Origin: Siphonodentalium dalli
Taxonomy: Eukaryota; Mollusca; Scaphopoda; Gadilida; Siphonodentaliidae
Direction: 5' to 3'
Assembly: GCA_032622095.1 (NCBI GenBank)
Contig: CP136069.1
Span: forward strand, 4,822,976-4,886,975
Length of the DNA stretch: 64,000 nt
Each line of letters starts with the position of its first letter. Position 1 is the stretch's first letter. This document shows positions 23,214 to 34,972 of the stretch, in pieces. A model generated the notes under the pieces. It was given only the letters and a program-made list of their open reading frames with translations. It did no database searches and was not told where the DNA came from. Both the position numbers and the translations under genes were made by a program.

Positions 23214-23543
23214 CCCCGCTGGACAAAACAAGTGTCCACTTAACCGCGGTGTGGTTTGCGTTGCCACCGCGGCCGAACTCCAACTACACCGCGGCTCCAC
23301 CGGCTGACTGCAGTTTGGCCGCGGTGTACTTGCCGTTCGGCCACGGTGTACTTGCTGTTCGGCTGCGGTGTAGTTGCCGTTCGGCAGCGGTGTACTTGCC
23401 GTTCGACCGCGGTGTACTTGCCGTTCGACTGCGGTGTACTTGCCGTTCGGCCGCGGTGCTCAACCGTGGTTACACAAAGTGACACCACGGCCGAACGGCA
23501 AGTACACCGCGGTGGCAGTGGACACTTGTTTTGTCCAGCGGGG
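23214..23543. mobile_element. 330-bp TA-flanked element with GC-rich minisatellite
   Basis: A perfect terminal inverted repeat of 26 bp starts 'ccccgctggacaaaacaag' and is flanked by TA at 23212-23213 and 23544-23545. The interior holds about seven copies of a ~22-bp unit containing 'gccgttcggccgcggtgta'. The CCGCGGTGT core resembles the subterminal words of the 3170 and 9052 elements. No coding frame is credible. Confidence 0.75.
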
Positions 23544-23625
23544 TATACCATGCATGGCTGTACTATTTGCGGAACAAAATCAAATGCAGAAGACTTAGCT
23601 CATCATAAACTTCGTCGCAAAGAGC

Positions 23626-24058
23626 CGAGCCTGCAAATAGTGTGTCTGTCATTTGCAGAATGAGTTCCCCAGAGGGTGAATATAGTGATACTATCCCGCA
23701 CAGCGGGCAATTCACCCTCTGGAAACCTCATTCTGCTTAGACCTCATCTTCTGGGAAGTATCTATAGTATCAAATTAACATTGTTTTAGTTACATTTCCC
23801 TTCTAGGAGGTTTCTATATCCCCTAATTTGCAGAAGATCAAATTCATAATGGAGGTGCCCAATGGGTGAATATCACCAACTTCAACTGGGGAACTTCAAT
23901 CTGATCCTAGGTCTGCCATAGCATTTGAGGGCCTTAGCAGAATGAGGTCCCCAGAGGGTGAATTTAGTGATGCTAGCCCGCTGTGTGGGATAGCATCAAT
24001 AAATTCACCCTCTAGGGACCTCATTCTGCAAATGACAGACACGCTATTTGCAGGCTTG
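23626..24058. mobile_element. hairpin-ended hAT-type MITE, full copy, perfect 8-bp duplication
   Basis: Begins 'cgagcctgcaaatag' and ends 'ctatttgcaggcttg', with exact 8-bp flanks 'caaagagc' (23618-23625, 24059-24066). The core matches that of the 6720 copy in the opposite orientation, containing 'cccctaatttgcagaag'. The left hairpin has lost part of one arm near 23700. Confidence 0.85.
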
Positions 24059-25497
24059 CAAAGAGCCATTTACCATTTCCAAAAGCGCTCAATATGATTA
24101 GAATATGATGATACAGTGCAAATGTCAATTTAAAAATACCTTTTTAGAACAGTTTTAAGCATTTATAAAAATCTCACTATTTTTCCCGGAATCTAATATT
24201 TCCGTCAAAGATACGTTACACACTGAACTACATGGTATATTCATCTTTATTCACAAGAAAGGATTCTATGAGATCCGTTTAAAATTTATTATTTTGGTAC
24301 GAAATAGCTTAAGTACCTTTTGAATCATTATTATTATGACGTAGCAGGTCAAGGTCATTTGTCCACTCGTTATGTATATAAGCAAGTGGACCCACAGTAA
24401 ACGGCCTCTTTTTCTCTTGTGACAAGATTCGAAGGGAAGTAAAAAACTAACGCTATGAGAAATGAAACCACATATTATTGTCGGCTTCATTTAACAATTC
24501 CGTTCCACATTTTTTAACTTGTTGTGACATCGGTTCAATTTTGGAAACGACACAATAATTATTAAATTAATATCAGAGTGACAATTTCATTCAATTTCCC
24601 TGTTTTATTTGTTTTAACGCAAATAAAATACACAAACTATATTGTTCTGTTGAAAATTGTGGGTAATTTCCCAACTTCCGGTTTCGGAGCACGTGGTTTA
24701 GAATTCGGAATTAATTTCGGAATTGCACTTCGTCTGTTTATATGCAGCGGTTCACGTGTTGAACTTTCTGGGACAATGCCTATACAGCACAGTTGTTATG
24801 TTATCTCTGTTTCTTGTGGTTTTAGAATGTAAGTACTAGAACATTCAACCAGTGAGACAACATTGGTTTATAACTTTGTTTATGTTGAAATTGGCACGTG
24901 ACAACATTCGTTTTGTTTACGTCGAAATTCTGAAATTGTCACTCACAAATCTGTTTCATGTTGACATATGTAGCAAAATTAGGGATCAGGTTTGGGTCCC
25001 TTTTCGTTTATCTATGAATTAACTCACTTGTGTGGTTTTGCTTGGCTCATAGTTCACTATGAAATAATTTACAATACATTGAGATTGTTTGCCAACAAAA
25101 TAACTTTTTTGTCAGATCAATATGACACAATTTCACAAATAATAATGTGACGCATCAGTCACCTAATTTCATGGTAAATTTTTGGGTCCCTTTCCTGATC
25201 CTTATACATGTAACTGGTCATACCACAGGCTATTTTCTTCCTCGTGTGGCCTCGGTTTCAGTAACCCCATTGTCAAGCAGGTTCAGGCTAATCCAATTCC
25301 TCGTTCCATGCGGACCTTGAGGTGGCCCAGCCGCATACTTCACCATTGAATTCACTGTAGCCAGACGCCATACTGTTCCGAGGGTGGGTTCCAGTGTTCA
25401 CGGATCCGACCATGCTCGCCCGCTCCTGCTGGATCCTACCTCAGATTTCGTCCTCCCACATCCCTTTCACAAGCATGTGCGATGTACAAAATCTGTC

Positions 25498-25682
25498 AGC
25501 CCCCTAGGGAGCAACTTAACTGGTATCGCATCACAATTTGCCATCCAAACTTGGATAATAGCCATGCAATTTGGTATGAATTTTATGTCAACTTTGAGAT
25601 TGAGAACAAAATACTATCTCATTATGTCCATGTGAGGCTATTTATTTGATAATCAAAATTTCCAAGTAAGTTGCTCCCTGGC
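25498..25682. repeat. short inverted-repeat insertion inside the DIRS-like element
   Basis: Arms 'agggagcaactta' and 'taagttgctccct' face each other about 150 bp apart. It may be a small MITE; flanking duplications were not established. Confidence 0.35.
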
Positions 25683-27294
25683 ATCTACCCTCGGGTGGAA
25701 TTGCTGTTAAGACCATTTCCCGGGACTCTGCATGACCTTCAAATGCTTGCTATTTGGCGGGAGGCAAGTTGTACCGGTGTAGCCACTGGGGCGGTAGCGT
25801 TTCATAGTCACAATCTTGGGCTCGTGTCATCTAAAAGTTTCGGTTCATTCTATGTATATATGACTGCTCTGCCCATTCAACATGTAGTTCAATGCAGATT
25901 GTGTGCATTTAGAAACACTAGTGGGGTGTCATCCTGTTGGTCAGGTTTCTGGATTCGTGTCGTGACCTAGTAGGTCGCCGCTGCCCTACTGGCTACACTT
26001 CTGCTTCCTGTCAGGGTTTAAGCTGGCTCCGGTTAGGGGGGTAATCAGTCTGCTCATTAATCACTCCTCGATGTCTCTTCCAAGGCTTACACAGTCCTGT
26101 TTATTCAGTTTTTTACTCTAAAGATAACAAAATCCATTGCTTGGATCTGACGATTCCACATTTAGATTACATTTCTAATTAACAGGGCTACTTGCCATCC
26201 AACGCGAATCCTGATTCTCACTTGGATTTCGAAGAGCTCTTGCTGCTTTTTCTTGTCTGTAACAAAGAACTAAGTTAATTGCAAGGCATCGAGGGGTTGC
26301 AGACGCAGTTTCTCTCCTCGGATATGGGTCCTGGGGGGTTCGAGGGGGGGACCGAGCACTGGGCCACCAGACAGCGCGCCGTCTAATGCCGAGTAATCTC
26401 GGGTGCTGTCTATAACAGTGAACATAGCGCAGTCTTCCGCCGGGGCAGAGACTTTTAACAGACACTCAATTTGTTTTTCATGCAGTTTTACCTGGGCTAA
26501 AACTTATTACCTTTCCACCTGTCACTGATTAGCATTGTCCTTTGTTTATGGGTGACCGTTCGATTCTTCTAGTGGTAAATTTACACAGATCATCTTTCAC
26601 CCTTACTACGGTTCCATGGGGCATAACACCAAGCCTTGGATTCCTTGTAAGATTTTGCGAGCATCACTCGGGCCTTCTGCGGTGTTGGGCTGGGTTTTTT
26701 CTGCGAACCAAGTTGGGAATCATATTTCTCTTTGCGTAGAACATTCATCATCTGCGTAGAACATTCATCATCTTTTGACTCTACAGCCTTAGGACAATCC
26801 CAATGAGCTTTCCCTGTAGTACCAGGATTAGATCTCTTCGCGCTCAATATTATGGCTTTATAGTTTGGGTTCGCTTATCGGGTTACGATATAGACAATTG
26901 AACTCGCGCAATCTTCTGGGGTGGCGGGTACGGTGGGTAATAACCTGTTCCATGGGAACAGGTGCATTTCAGAACTTTGAGCCCTGCGTCATGCCAACAA
27001 AACTCATTGATGCCCTGCTTGATGGAGTTGGGCGTTACTGTACTCAGTGCTCCTTTTTTGACAGGCTGTCTTGAATTACTACACAACAGACGAGCTATTC
27101 GTCTAACGGCGCACATGAGGCAATCTTTGTTGGCGACAGAGTCTCTGCCCGCGGGGAGGAACTAGGGTCCGGGTCCTCGCTGTATGAGCGGCAGACAACC
27201 GTCCGACCATACACACATGTGATTGGTCTTCAGTAAAATGTGCCCTTCTGTTCACATTACTGGCGTACCTCCTTGACCATGTCGAATGGGTGTA

Positions 27295-27507
27295 CAGTGG
27301 TGCTCGGGGTGTTTGGCCGCTTGGCTGCGGCGGAGTTGTGGGTGGTTTTTCGGGATTTGGTCGGTGGTGTGGCTTGTTGCTGTTCATCGGGGGGCTCTCG
27401 ACGAGAGCTTTCCGATGGGTGGCCGCGGGCCGTGTTTCCGGTTGGGTCCTGGAGGGTTGCCCGTGGTTCTGCTGTGGTTGGGTGGTCGGTTGCTTTGGGC
27501 ATTGCTG
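27295..27507. mobile_element. A-to-G hypermutated foldback MITE
   Basis: This 213-bp segment aligns without gaps to the foldback MITE at 35160-35372 (also 213 bp). About 50 positions that are A in the relatives are G here, in both arms, while fewer than 20 other differences occur and T-to-C is rare. Base pairing of the two arms is kept through G.U wobbles: in the outer 32 pairs I found one mismatch. The left TA flank is intact; the expected right TA reads TG. Loss of A removes stop codons and leaves open frames in all + frames and on the - strand; these are by-products, not genes. Confidence 0.8.
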
Positions 27508-29012
27508 TGTACTTTCGCCTTGGTGGATGAGGTGAGCTACACACAGCTCATGGACCCGGGCCCTTCGTCTTTTAAGAACAATCAGTGCATAACAAGAAGA
27601 TACAATCTTCTTGTTATCAACATTCTGGTTGTTTTTAGACCTTAATCATCCATGGCCTGTTCTTTCTTTCTGATTGTTTGGAGTTGTTCCATCACGATGG
27701 GTCTCCTCCTTCTACACATTTTCTAATAAGTTACATGCAGACTGCAAAGTATTCCTTTCAATCAGGTGTACATGTAACTGCATACACTATTGGATTGACA
27801 GGCTGTGGAAGTAGTTTACAACTCAGGACTCTCCGAACTTTTTCTTCTCGATTGTTTCGATACCAGAAAACATTTTGGGACTTTCCAAGTCATTTAACGC
27901 TCTTGATCGACTTAGTTACCTGGGGTTTTTGTTACCAGTTTCCAGCCTTAATGTAAATTCCGATCAGGGGCATTGACCGACGGAATATGGCCTCTGTCTG
28001 GTGTATTTATTAACTGAAGTAAAATACTGTCATTTGACGGTCAGTCAGAAAATACTTATTTTGCGCCTTGATCAGTTTGTCCATTTGGGGTTGCACATTT
28101 ACTGACAGTCGGTCGCAGACCTTACAAGCATGATGCATGATACATGAGTTGGTGGTATGTTTCTAATCGTCTTTACAGTTGCTACTTCCTCGTGTTACAT
28201 CCAGATTGACCATTCAGGTAACAATAGATTTCCTTCCTCTGGTGTCGAAACGTCGGGATAGCTTGGTTCGTTCAGTCACATACCATGGAGCTGGGTGACC
28301 TATGCTTTCTGCATATAACCCGCTTACTCCAGGGAGGAGGTGGCACATGCATGTACCTGCATATGAGATTTCACAATTACAGGTTTGTCTGACTTCAGAA
28401 CCAAAGGGGGGAGGTGCAGAGTTTCAGCCATTGGGCTTATTCTCCCACTTTCTCCACTCTACCTGGTAGCATCAATCAAATCTGCAAATCAGTACCTTTT
28501 GATCCATTTGTTGCTAAAAAAACTCAGCAGGTTCAAAAGAATTATTCTCAACTAAAATACAATAGTATCTCATTCCTCGCAGCCTCCTCCTATGAGTTGA
28601 TTCTACCATGTAGTTCAGTGTGTAACGTATCTTTGACGGGAATATAACATTTTCAATAGAAAATACATATTCCCTAATAAGATACTTACACACTGAACTT
28701 ACATGTCCCTCCCAAATTGGGATTTTCCCTCCCCGCTGCTCGGTCACACCCCTCGAATCTTGTAAGAGGATAAAAAGAGGCCGTTTACTGTGGGTCCACT
28801 TGCTTATATACATAACGAGTGGACAAATGACCTTGACCTGCTACGTCATAATAATAATGATTCAAAAGGTACTTAAGCTATTTCGTACCAAAATAATAAA
28901 TTTTAAACGGATCTCATAGAATCCTTTCTTGTGAATAAAGATGAATATACCATGTAGTTCAGTGTGTAAGTATCTTATTAGGGAATATGTATTTTCTATT
29001 GAAAATGTTATT

Positions 29013-29640
29013 TTTAGCTCACTTGAGACGAAGTCTCCGGTGGAACTATAGTCATTACTCCTCGTCCGTCGTCCGTCCATCTGTCCATCCGTCAACAATT
29101 CTTTGAACATTTCTCCTCTGGAACCGTAAGACCGAATTGGTTCATATTTGGTGTGGATGTTCCCTAGGTGACTCTCATTCAGATTTGTTCAAATGAGGTT
29201 ACTGGGTCAAATAGTAGCGAAACCAGGACCATATAACTATTCCTCCATAGTAATTCTTACAACGACTTCTTGTTCAGAACCATTGGGCCGATTTAGCTAA
29301 TATTTGGTATGGAGGGTCCTTGGGTGACTGGTGTTCAGATTTGTTCAAATGAGGTCACCCGGTCAATTAGTTGAGAAACCAGGGCCATAACTCATAGTAA
29401 TTCTTAGAATGACTTTTTCTCAAAAAACATTGGGCCGATTTAGCTTATATTTGGTATGGGGGCACCTTGGGTGCTCAAATTCTGGACAGAAAATCCTTAA
29501 TAAGAAGCATTTACTTTGGCTCTAACTGTATGCGTGGTATGCATACACATGTCAAGTGAAATCTGACATTTTTATAAACATTCCCTGGAGATCTGCTAGA
29601 AGTAATTAATTCCTAATTACAACAATCTATCATGTATTGT
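29013..29640. other. intron, dispersed 'cgtccgtc' repeat
   Basis: Begins right after the DIRS-like element with 'agctcacttgagacgaagtc' and continues with 'tccgtccatctgtcc' and two to three diverged units containing 'tttggtatgg' and 'cagatttgttcaaatgagg'. The same units continue from 30170 to 30800. No coding. Confidence 0.5.
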
Positions 29641-29644
29641 TCAA

Positions 29645-30099
29645 ATCTTTCAACAGGGCAAATAGCATGCCTGTCATTTGCAGAATGAGGTCCCCAGAGG
29701 GTGAATTTAGTGATGCTATCCCACACAGCGTGCTAGCATCACCAAATTCACCCTCTGGAGACCTCATTCTGCTTAGGCCTCATCTTCTGGGAAGTATCTA
29801 TAGTATCAAATTAACATTGTTGTTCGTTACATTTCGCTTCTAGGAATTTCTATATCCCCTAATTTGCAGAAAATAAAATTCATAATTGAAGTGACCAATG
29901 GGTGAACATCAACTTCAACTGGGGAACTTCAATCTTATCCTAGATCTGCCATAGCAGTTGAGGGCCTTAGCAGAATGAGGTCTCCATGGGGTGAATTTAG
30001 TGATGCTAGCCCACTGTGCAGGATAGCGTCACTAAATTCACTCTCTGGGGACCTCGTTCTGCAAATGACAGACACACTATCACACTATTTCAAGGCTTG
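29645..30099. mobile_element. hairpin-ended hAT-type MITE, full copy
   Basis: Both hairpins and the core are present in the same orientation as 23626. The left end starts near 'gggcaaatagcatgcctgtc' and the right end is 'ctatttcaaggcttg'. No matching 8-bp flanks were found, so one end may have been rearranged. A lone end 'actatttgcaggcttg' follows at about 30150-30165. Confidence 0.7.
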
Positions 30100-32092
30100 A
30101 TTGTATAATACATTGTGTTGCTTGAGGCCAGGCACATACAATGTAGGAATATGCACACTATTTGCAGGCTTGCTCCTTTGGTGATTGTGATTCAGATTTG
30201 TTCAATCAGGGTCACCAGGTCAAGTAGGTGCAAGGCCAGCTACATTACTCTTTCTCTCCATAGTAATTCATGATGTGTCTTCTATGCAAGAATCAAATGG
30301 CCTATTTTGCTTATATTTGGTATGAAATTACCTTGGATGACAGATTTGTGAAAATAGGATCACAAAGTCAAATAAGGGCAGAGCCAGAGACTTAACTATT
30401 TTACTACACAGTAATTCTTAAAATATGTTTTCAAGAACTAGTTGGCTTATTTAGCATGGAATGTTCTTCCTTGACTGCAATTCAGATTTTTTTTAATGGG
30501 GTCACCTGGTCAAATAGGGGCCAAACGAAGGACAGTTTCCCTCTTAATATGCTTCCTTCACAAGGGCCATCAGGTCTATTTTACTGATATTTATGATATG
30601 TAGGAAGGGTACTTTGGTGTCTGGGATTCAAATTTATTCAGATGGGGTCACCAGGTTAAATAGGGTGGGACCAGGGACATAACTATATGTCTCTATAGTA
30701 ATTCTTAAAATGTCTTCTCAAGAGAGGTTGGACTATTTAGCTTACATATAGTATGGAGCAATCAGGAGGATCCTTTAGTGACTGATATTCAGATTTGTTA
30801 AAATGAGGTCAACCTGTCAAGAAATGGCGGGGCTATGGGGAGTTAACACTTTTGTGTCTATTAAAATCATTGAAATACCAAATTCATTAAAACATCTACC
30901 TTGGAACCACCTGACTGATTAATCTGACATACGTGTATTGTGTTTTGGGTCCATGGATAATTGAGCTTCAAACATGTCTAAATGGTTTTAGAAAAAGGCG
31001 CTTGTGAGATTGGAAATTTCCAACAATTGAGAAAGTTTGAGGTGTCAGTTGTGAAATTCCAACCTAAGACTTGGGAGTCTGGAGCCCGGTCCGGAGGGGA
31101 TATGTTGAGCTGGAGGAGGAGGGGGGTGATCAGTAGTGTACAGTTGGTAATTTCAAGGTTGATTTTCACCAATCTACATACGTGAAGTCTCTCTAGCCAC
31201 ATATCCTGTTTAGAGGTACTTCTTTTAAAGTGATTATGAAAAGTTCTGACTGTTGTGGTCTCCAGAGTCCCAGTCTTATCAGTCTTTGCAGTCTGGTGAG
31301 CGACCCCACAGTCTTTACAGTCTGGTGAGCGACCCCACAGTCTTTACAGTCTGGTGAGCGACCCCACAGTCTTTGCAGTCTTGTGAGCGACCCCACAGTC
31401 ATTGACTGTCTTGTTTAAAGGGAATCTCACAATTTCTGACATTATGTAGACTGTGCACACTATGTACTCTAGCTTTAATAATGAAATCGCACAAACAATA
31501 AAACCTATTTGTGATAGTGTGTGGAAGCATAATAAAATTCTTATTAAGATAACAGAAACATGCATAACCAATGAACTCAGTATAAAGAGCGTTTATATTC
31601 AACTCGCGTGGAACCCAATAGCTGTTAGTGCTTTATATATCATGCATCAGTATATATATCTTATTTGCGCAAATTTAACTACTTATAACTGTTATGGATG
31701 GGATAATACCAGTAAAATATATGGTAAACTCGGTACCCATTATACAGAAGGACGTGGGACTTTCTTGCTTATTTTATTTCAACTTTCTGACTGATTCTGA
31801 AACTGCCTATACAGCAGGGTGCTCTGCCTATCATTAGCTTATGTCAGCTTCCGGTGGGTAAGACATGATACCTCTTGTCATGGACACAAGTGTCATTGGC
31901 CATCCCCCTTACTCACATATGTGGGTCATAAAAAGCATAATATCAGATGGAAGCATGCACTACAGAGTGTCGTCTGCTCAGTCTGTGTGGGGCTCTCTAT
32001 GGGATAATTAAAAAAAAAAATTAAAAAAATGTAAGAAAAAGTAAAAATTAATATAGAATAAAAAACAATTGATAAAAAATGATAAAAAATTG
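30100..32092. repeat. intron with diverged tandem units and a 29-bp minisatellite
   Basis: Bases 30170-30800 repeat a ~170-bp unit ('cagatttgtt', 'ggtcacc(t/a)ggtcaa', 'tagtaattcttaaaatg'). Bases 31265-31402 hold about five copies of 'tctttacagtctggtgagcg'+'accccacag'. Bases about 31945-32003 are an inverted copy of the short 13046-type repeat. No exon is recognised. Confidence 0.6.
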
Positions 32093-32170
32093 TTAGGCCA
32101 ATGCATTCTCTTATATATGCGAGGCGACCTATGGTCGACTCGCATGTATAAGAGAATTTATTATATGATC
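32093..32170. repeat. isolated copy of the ~70-bp palindrome
   Basis: 'gccaatgcattctcttatat' runs inward to a 'gcgacctatggtcgac' centre and back out to '...ataagagaattta'. AT-rich tandem words lie to the left, as inside the TTAA-type elements, but no TTAA ends are seen. Confidence 0.65.
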
Positions 32171-32505
32171 TTATATGCTTCCCTATCAAATTCTATTGAT
32201 TTCTTGTTCAAGTAAAAAGCTATATTTCGCTAGTCGAGCGCCCAACTGTGCGCCAACGTTATATTCCACTGCAGATTCCTTATATTACACGGTAGCTTCC
32301 TTATATTAAATGCTAGCTTCCTTATATTAAACGCTAGCTCCAATCGGGGCGAATCACTTGTAATGCCGTTAAATTTAGAATTGATATTCATGCGCCTGAA
32401 GCGATACGGACTATTTGCACTTTTGCGCGTGAGATTAGAGTATTTCCCCCTTAACTGCATTACAGACGCCTGTTTACATTAGTAACGTCATTCGTCAAGT
32501 AAAAT

Positions 32506-33152
32506 ATGGAAGACGGATTTGAAATAGACGTAGAAGGCGATGTGTTTTGGGACTCTTTACTGGAAAAATTAGCTAAATATAATGATAAAGACCCACAAGT
32601 TTGTGTTCAGAATAGTGACTCTATATTTGACCAGAAGGTTCACATAAGATAATCCAAGTGTCAGGACACAAGAATGTAAACAGTTTGTTGAACTACTCCA
32701 AAATGAATGCTGTCCAAACAAAACATATTTCTTCAATTTTATCAAATACTGCTGGAAATAACAGTCACAGAGTCAGAGACAGTACTCCCAGCTGCACAGC
32801 CTGTAGTCGAGCTTTCACCAGTATTGGAAACTGCACCTGCTCCTGTACCAAGTTCTGACACTATTTCAACATCATCACCGACAAATGTAACTGTTTCCAA
32901 ATCGACAGTTAGTGTATCGAATAGTGACCTTATTGGTACACCTGGAGTTGAGAGTTCATCAAGTGCGATGCAAAGTTTGAAATCCATTTTCTCAAACGCA
33001 ACTTTCAGTGGATCGGTGTACATACACTTTCACAGCTGCTCACCGAAGTCTCACACCACAGAAGACACCGAGTCTATAGTCCTATCGTGAAATACCGGCG
33101 AATCAGGAGAATAGTTGACAGTGACAGTGAAATTGAAGAGAAATTGTGTTGA
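32506..33152 (+). pseudogene. internally deleted Crypton/KIAA1958-like recombinase gene
   Basis: The N-terminal frame at 32506 encodes MEDGFEIDVEGDVFWDSLLE and stops at 32652. A shifted frame from 32646 then encodes KIIQVSGHKNVNSLLNYSKM...HISSILS, recalling the His and Tyr boxes at the C-terminal end of Crypton-type tyrosine recombinases (KIAA1958-like proteins). Another frame (about 32766-33090) gives a Ser/Thr/Pro-rich tail with SLKSIFSNATFSGSV. A last shifted bit (33096-33152) gives RRIRRIVDSDSEIEE. Most of the catalytic domain between the N-terminus and the His box is missing, and at least two frameshifts are present. Confidence 0.55.
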
Positions 33153-33520
33153 TTTTAACATTCCAAACTGCGAAGCGGAAGTATTATCAGTAATTAGGAT
33201 TTTGGTATTTCTAAATGGAACGAACCTTTTGTGTTGTTATTTGTTCATTATGCTTGATAAAAATCAAATCATTTATTGAAGATAGGCAATTCTATTGCTT
33301 TGTTCGAGGTAATTGTTCATAAATTGATGAATATTTCGAATGGTTTCTATTCATTCTGGCGGGGTCATCGGGGACTATTTTTTGTGTGTGCACGCTTATT
33401 TTTACAGAATATCGTAGTGAACTGGTCACAGAACAGCTGATTGATCAAAACAAGTCATTCGATTTCTAATTTGTTGTGGTGATTAAGCGCAGCTAATTTG
33501 TTTAGCATATAATAAACAGA

Positions 33521-33680
33521 ATACCTGCGGTTCTCGAGTGAATACCAGAATTACCTCATTCGTGGCTACATTGGAATATAACTATTCCCACTAGCGGCCA
33601 AGGCTGCTCGTGGGAATAGTTATATTCCACTGTAGCCACTCATGAGGTAATTTTGGTATTCACTCGAGAACCGCAGGTAT
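33521..33680. repeat. 160-bp palindrome
   Basis: Starts 'atacctgcggttctcgagtg' and ends with its complement. The arms are near perfect over ~75 bp, around a 'ctagcggccaaggctg' centre. It lies shortly after the recombinase remnant. No relatives were noticed elsewhere in the window. Confidence 0.7.
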
Positions 33681-34915
33681 CCTCTATGCATTGGCACAGG
33701 GTATTCCACCCCCTTTACTCACATATGTGGGGCATACAAAGCTATGAACTGACCTCTTCTGTAAATGTCTGGGATTCACATAGTTCTTAATACTTTGTTA
33801 TACCCTCTGCAAATAAGTTGTGGGGGGTATACTGGAATCAGCTTGTCCGTCCGTCGTCTGTGGACACCAATTTGTCCGGAGTTTTTCTCAGTCGTTTTTT
33901 AACTATCTTCCATGAAATTCGGCACAGACATTAACCACCATTAAAAACCTGTGCACCTGCAATTATGACATCTGTCGGACTTTTTTTGGTAGAGTTATCC
34001 ACCTTTTTCGAATCAGAAAAGTTTCGCAACATGTATAATTTTGTCCGAGCTTTTATTCCTACATTTTTAGGTCAATTTTTTTAAAACTTGGCACAGATAT
34101 TGAATATCATGGGAACCTGTGCACCTGCGATTATGATGTCTGTCCGACTTTTTTTGGTGGAGTTATTCCCCTTTTTCGACATAGAACATTTTTGCAACAT
34201 GCATAATTTTGTCCGAGCTTTATTCCTACATTTTTAGGTCAATGATTTTTAAACTTGGCACCGATATGTAGTACCGTAGGAACCTGTGCACCTGCGACTA
34301 TGACGTCTGTCCGACTTCTGTGTGTGGAGCTATTCCCTTTTTTCGACATAGAAATTTTTTGCATCATACATAATTTTGTCAGAGCTTTTTAATTCCTACA
34401 TTTTTCAGTCAATAGGTTTAGGATTAGGGTTTGGGGATAGGATTGTGCACCTGCAATGGGAATCTGTTGATTTTATTATTTTAACTTAATGTTTACTGAG
34501 ATGTGAAACATCTTGGTGTTTTAAAAACACGGAGGGGTATTCTTAGTCCCATTGGAACAGTCACACCTCTAGTTACTCCAGGCCTATAGATTTCCTTAAT
34601 TTGGGCTCACTGTGGCAGACAACAGTTCCTCTGGGCCAACCATGGTTGTGTAAAAATTTGGAAATTCAACAATTCTTCGATTCTGCAGGCTCTGTTCCCT
34701 GTTAATTTTCTTCACCTTAAATAAGAAATTTCTGAAGTTTTATATTTATATTTATATTTATAAACATAAAGGCATTTCTTCATCCGTTCTCATTCATTAT
34801 TTTGGACACCATTTTTCAGCTTGAGTTTGGGAGAATTTAAAGGTCTGTACTCTGTATTGATTTGGCAGATAATATCTTAATTTGTTGTTAATTCTCTTTG
34901 GAAATCTTTTTTCAG
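33681..34915. repeat. intron end: ~200-bp diverged tandem repeat
   Basis: Bases 33840-34440 hold three to four diverged copies of a unit with 'tttgtccgagctttt', 'cctacatttttaggtcaa' and 'acctgtgcacctgcgatt'. Related sequence lies at 2990-3180. Nothing coding is recognised before exon H. Confidence 0.6.
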
Positions 34916-34972
34916 GAGGATAAAACATTAGACAACGCAATAAAGATATTAAATGAATGGAAAGACTCTTAG
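34916..34972 (+). CDS. KYAT3: KYAT3-like terminal exon H
   Basis: Eighteen codons and a stop, EDKTLDNAIKILNEWKDS*, after 'ttttttcag'. The sequence follows IRFCFIK of exon G as in relatives, where a '(K/E)D.TL..A...(I/L)..W' helix ends the protein. The intron before it is about 14 kb and holds most of the transposons in this window. Confidence 0.88.
   Translation, partial: EDKTLDNAIKILNEWKDS

Larger units (their letters stand above)
24200..29012 (+). mobile_element. probable DIRS-like retroelement (ITRs plus internal complementary region)
   Basis: Inverted terminal repeats of about 215 bp, nearly identical, lie at 24216-24433 and 28754-28971. The outer tips differ: left 'ccgtcaaagatacg', right 'aagtatcttattaggg'. 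At 28605-28704, just before the right repeat, one segment joins the complements of both outer tips ('cgtatctttgacgg' then 'ccctaataagatactt'). ITRs with unlike tips and an internal complementary region near the right end are the layout of DIRS-type tyrosine-recombinase retrotransposons, and 4.8 kb is a typical size. No intact RT or recombinase frame is recognised in 24434-28604, so this copy is dead or non-autonomous. Orientation is inferred from the position of the complementary region. Confidence 0.6.

Noticed and set aside
25671-25970. A 99-codon frame inside the DIRS-like element
   Set aside because: It does not show reverse transcriptase, RNase H or recombinase motifs that I can recognise, and no neighbouring frame extends it.
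27240-27645. Several open frames on both strands, possibly a small gene cluster
   Set aside because: They coincide with the A-depleted foldback MITE; loss of A removes stop codons, so openness carries no coding meaning.
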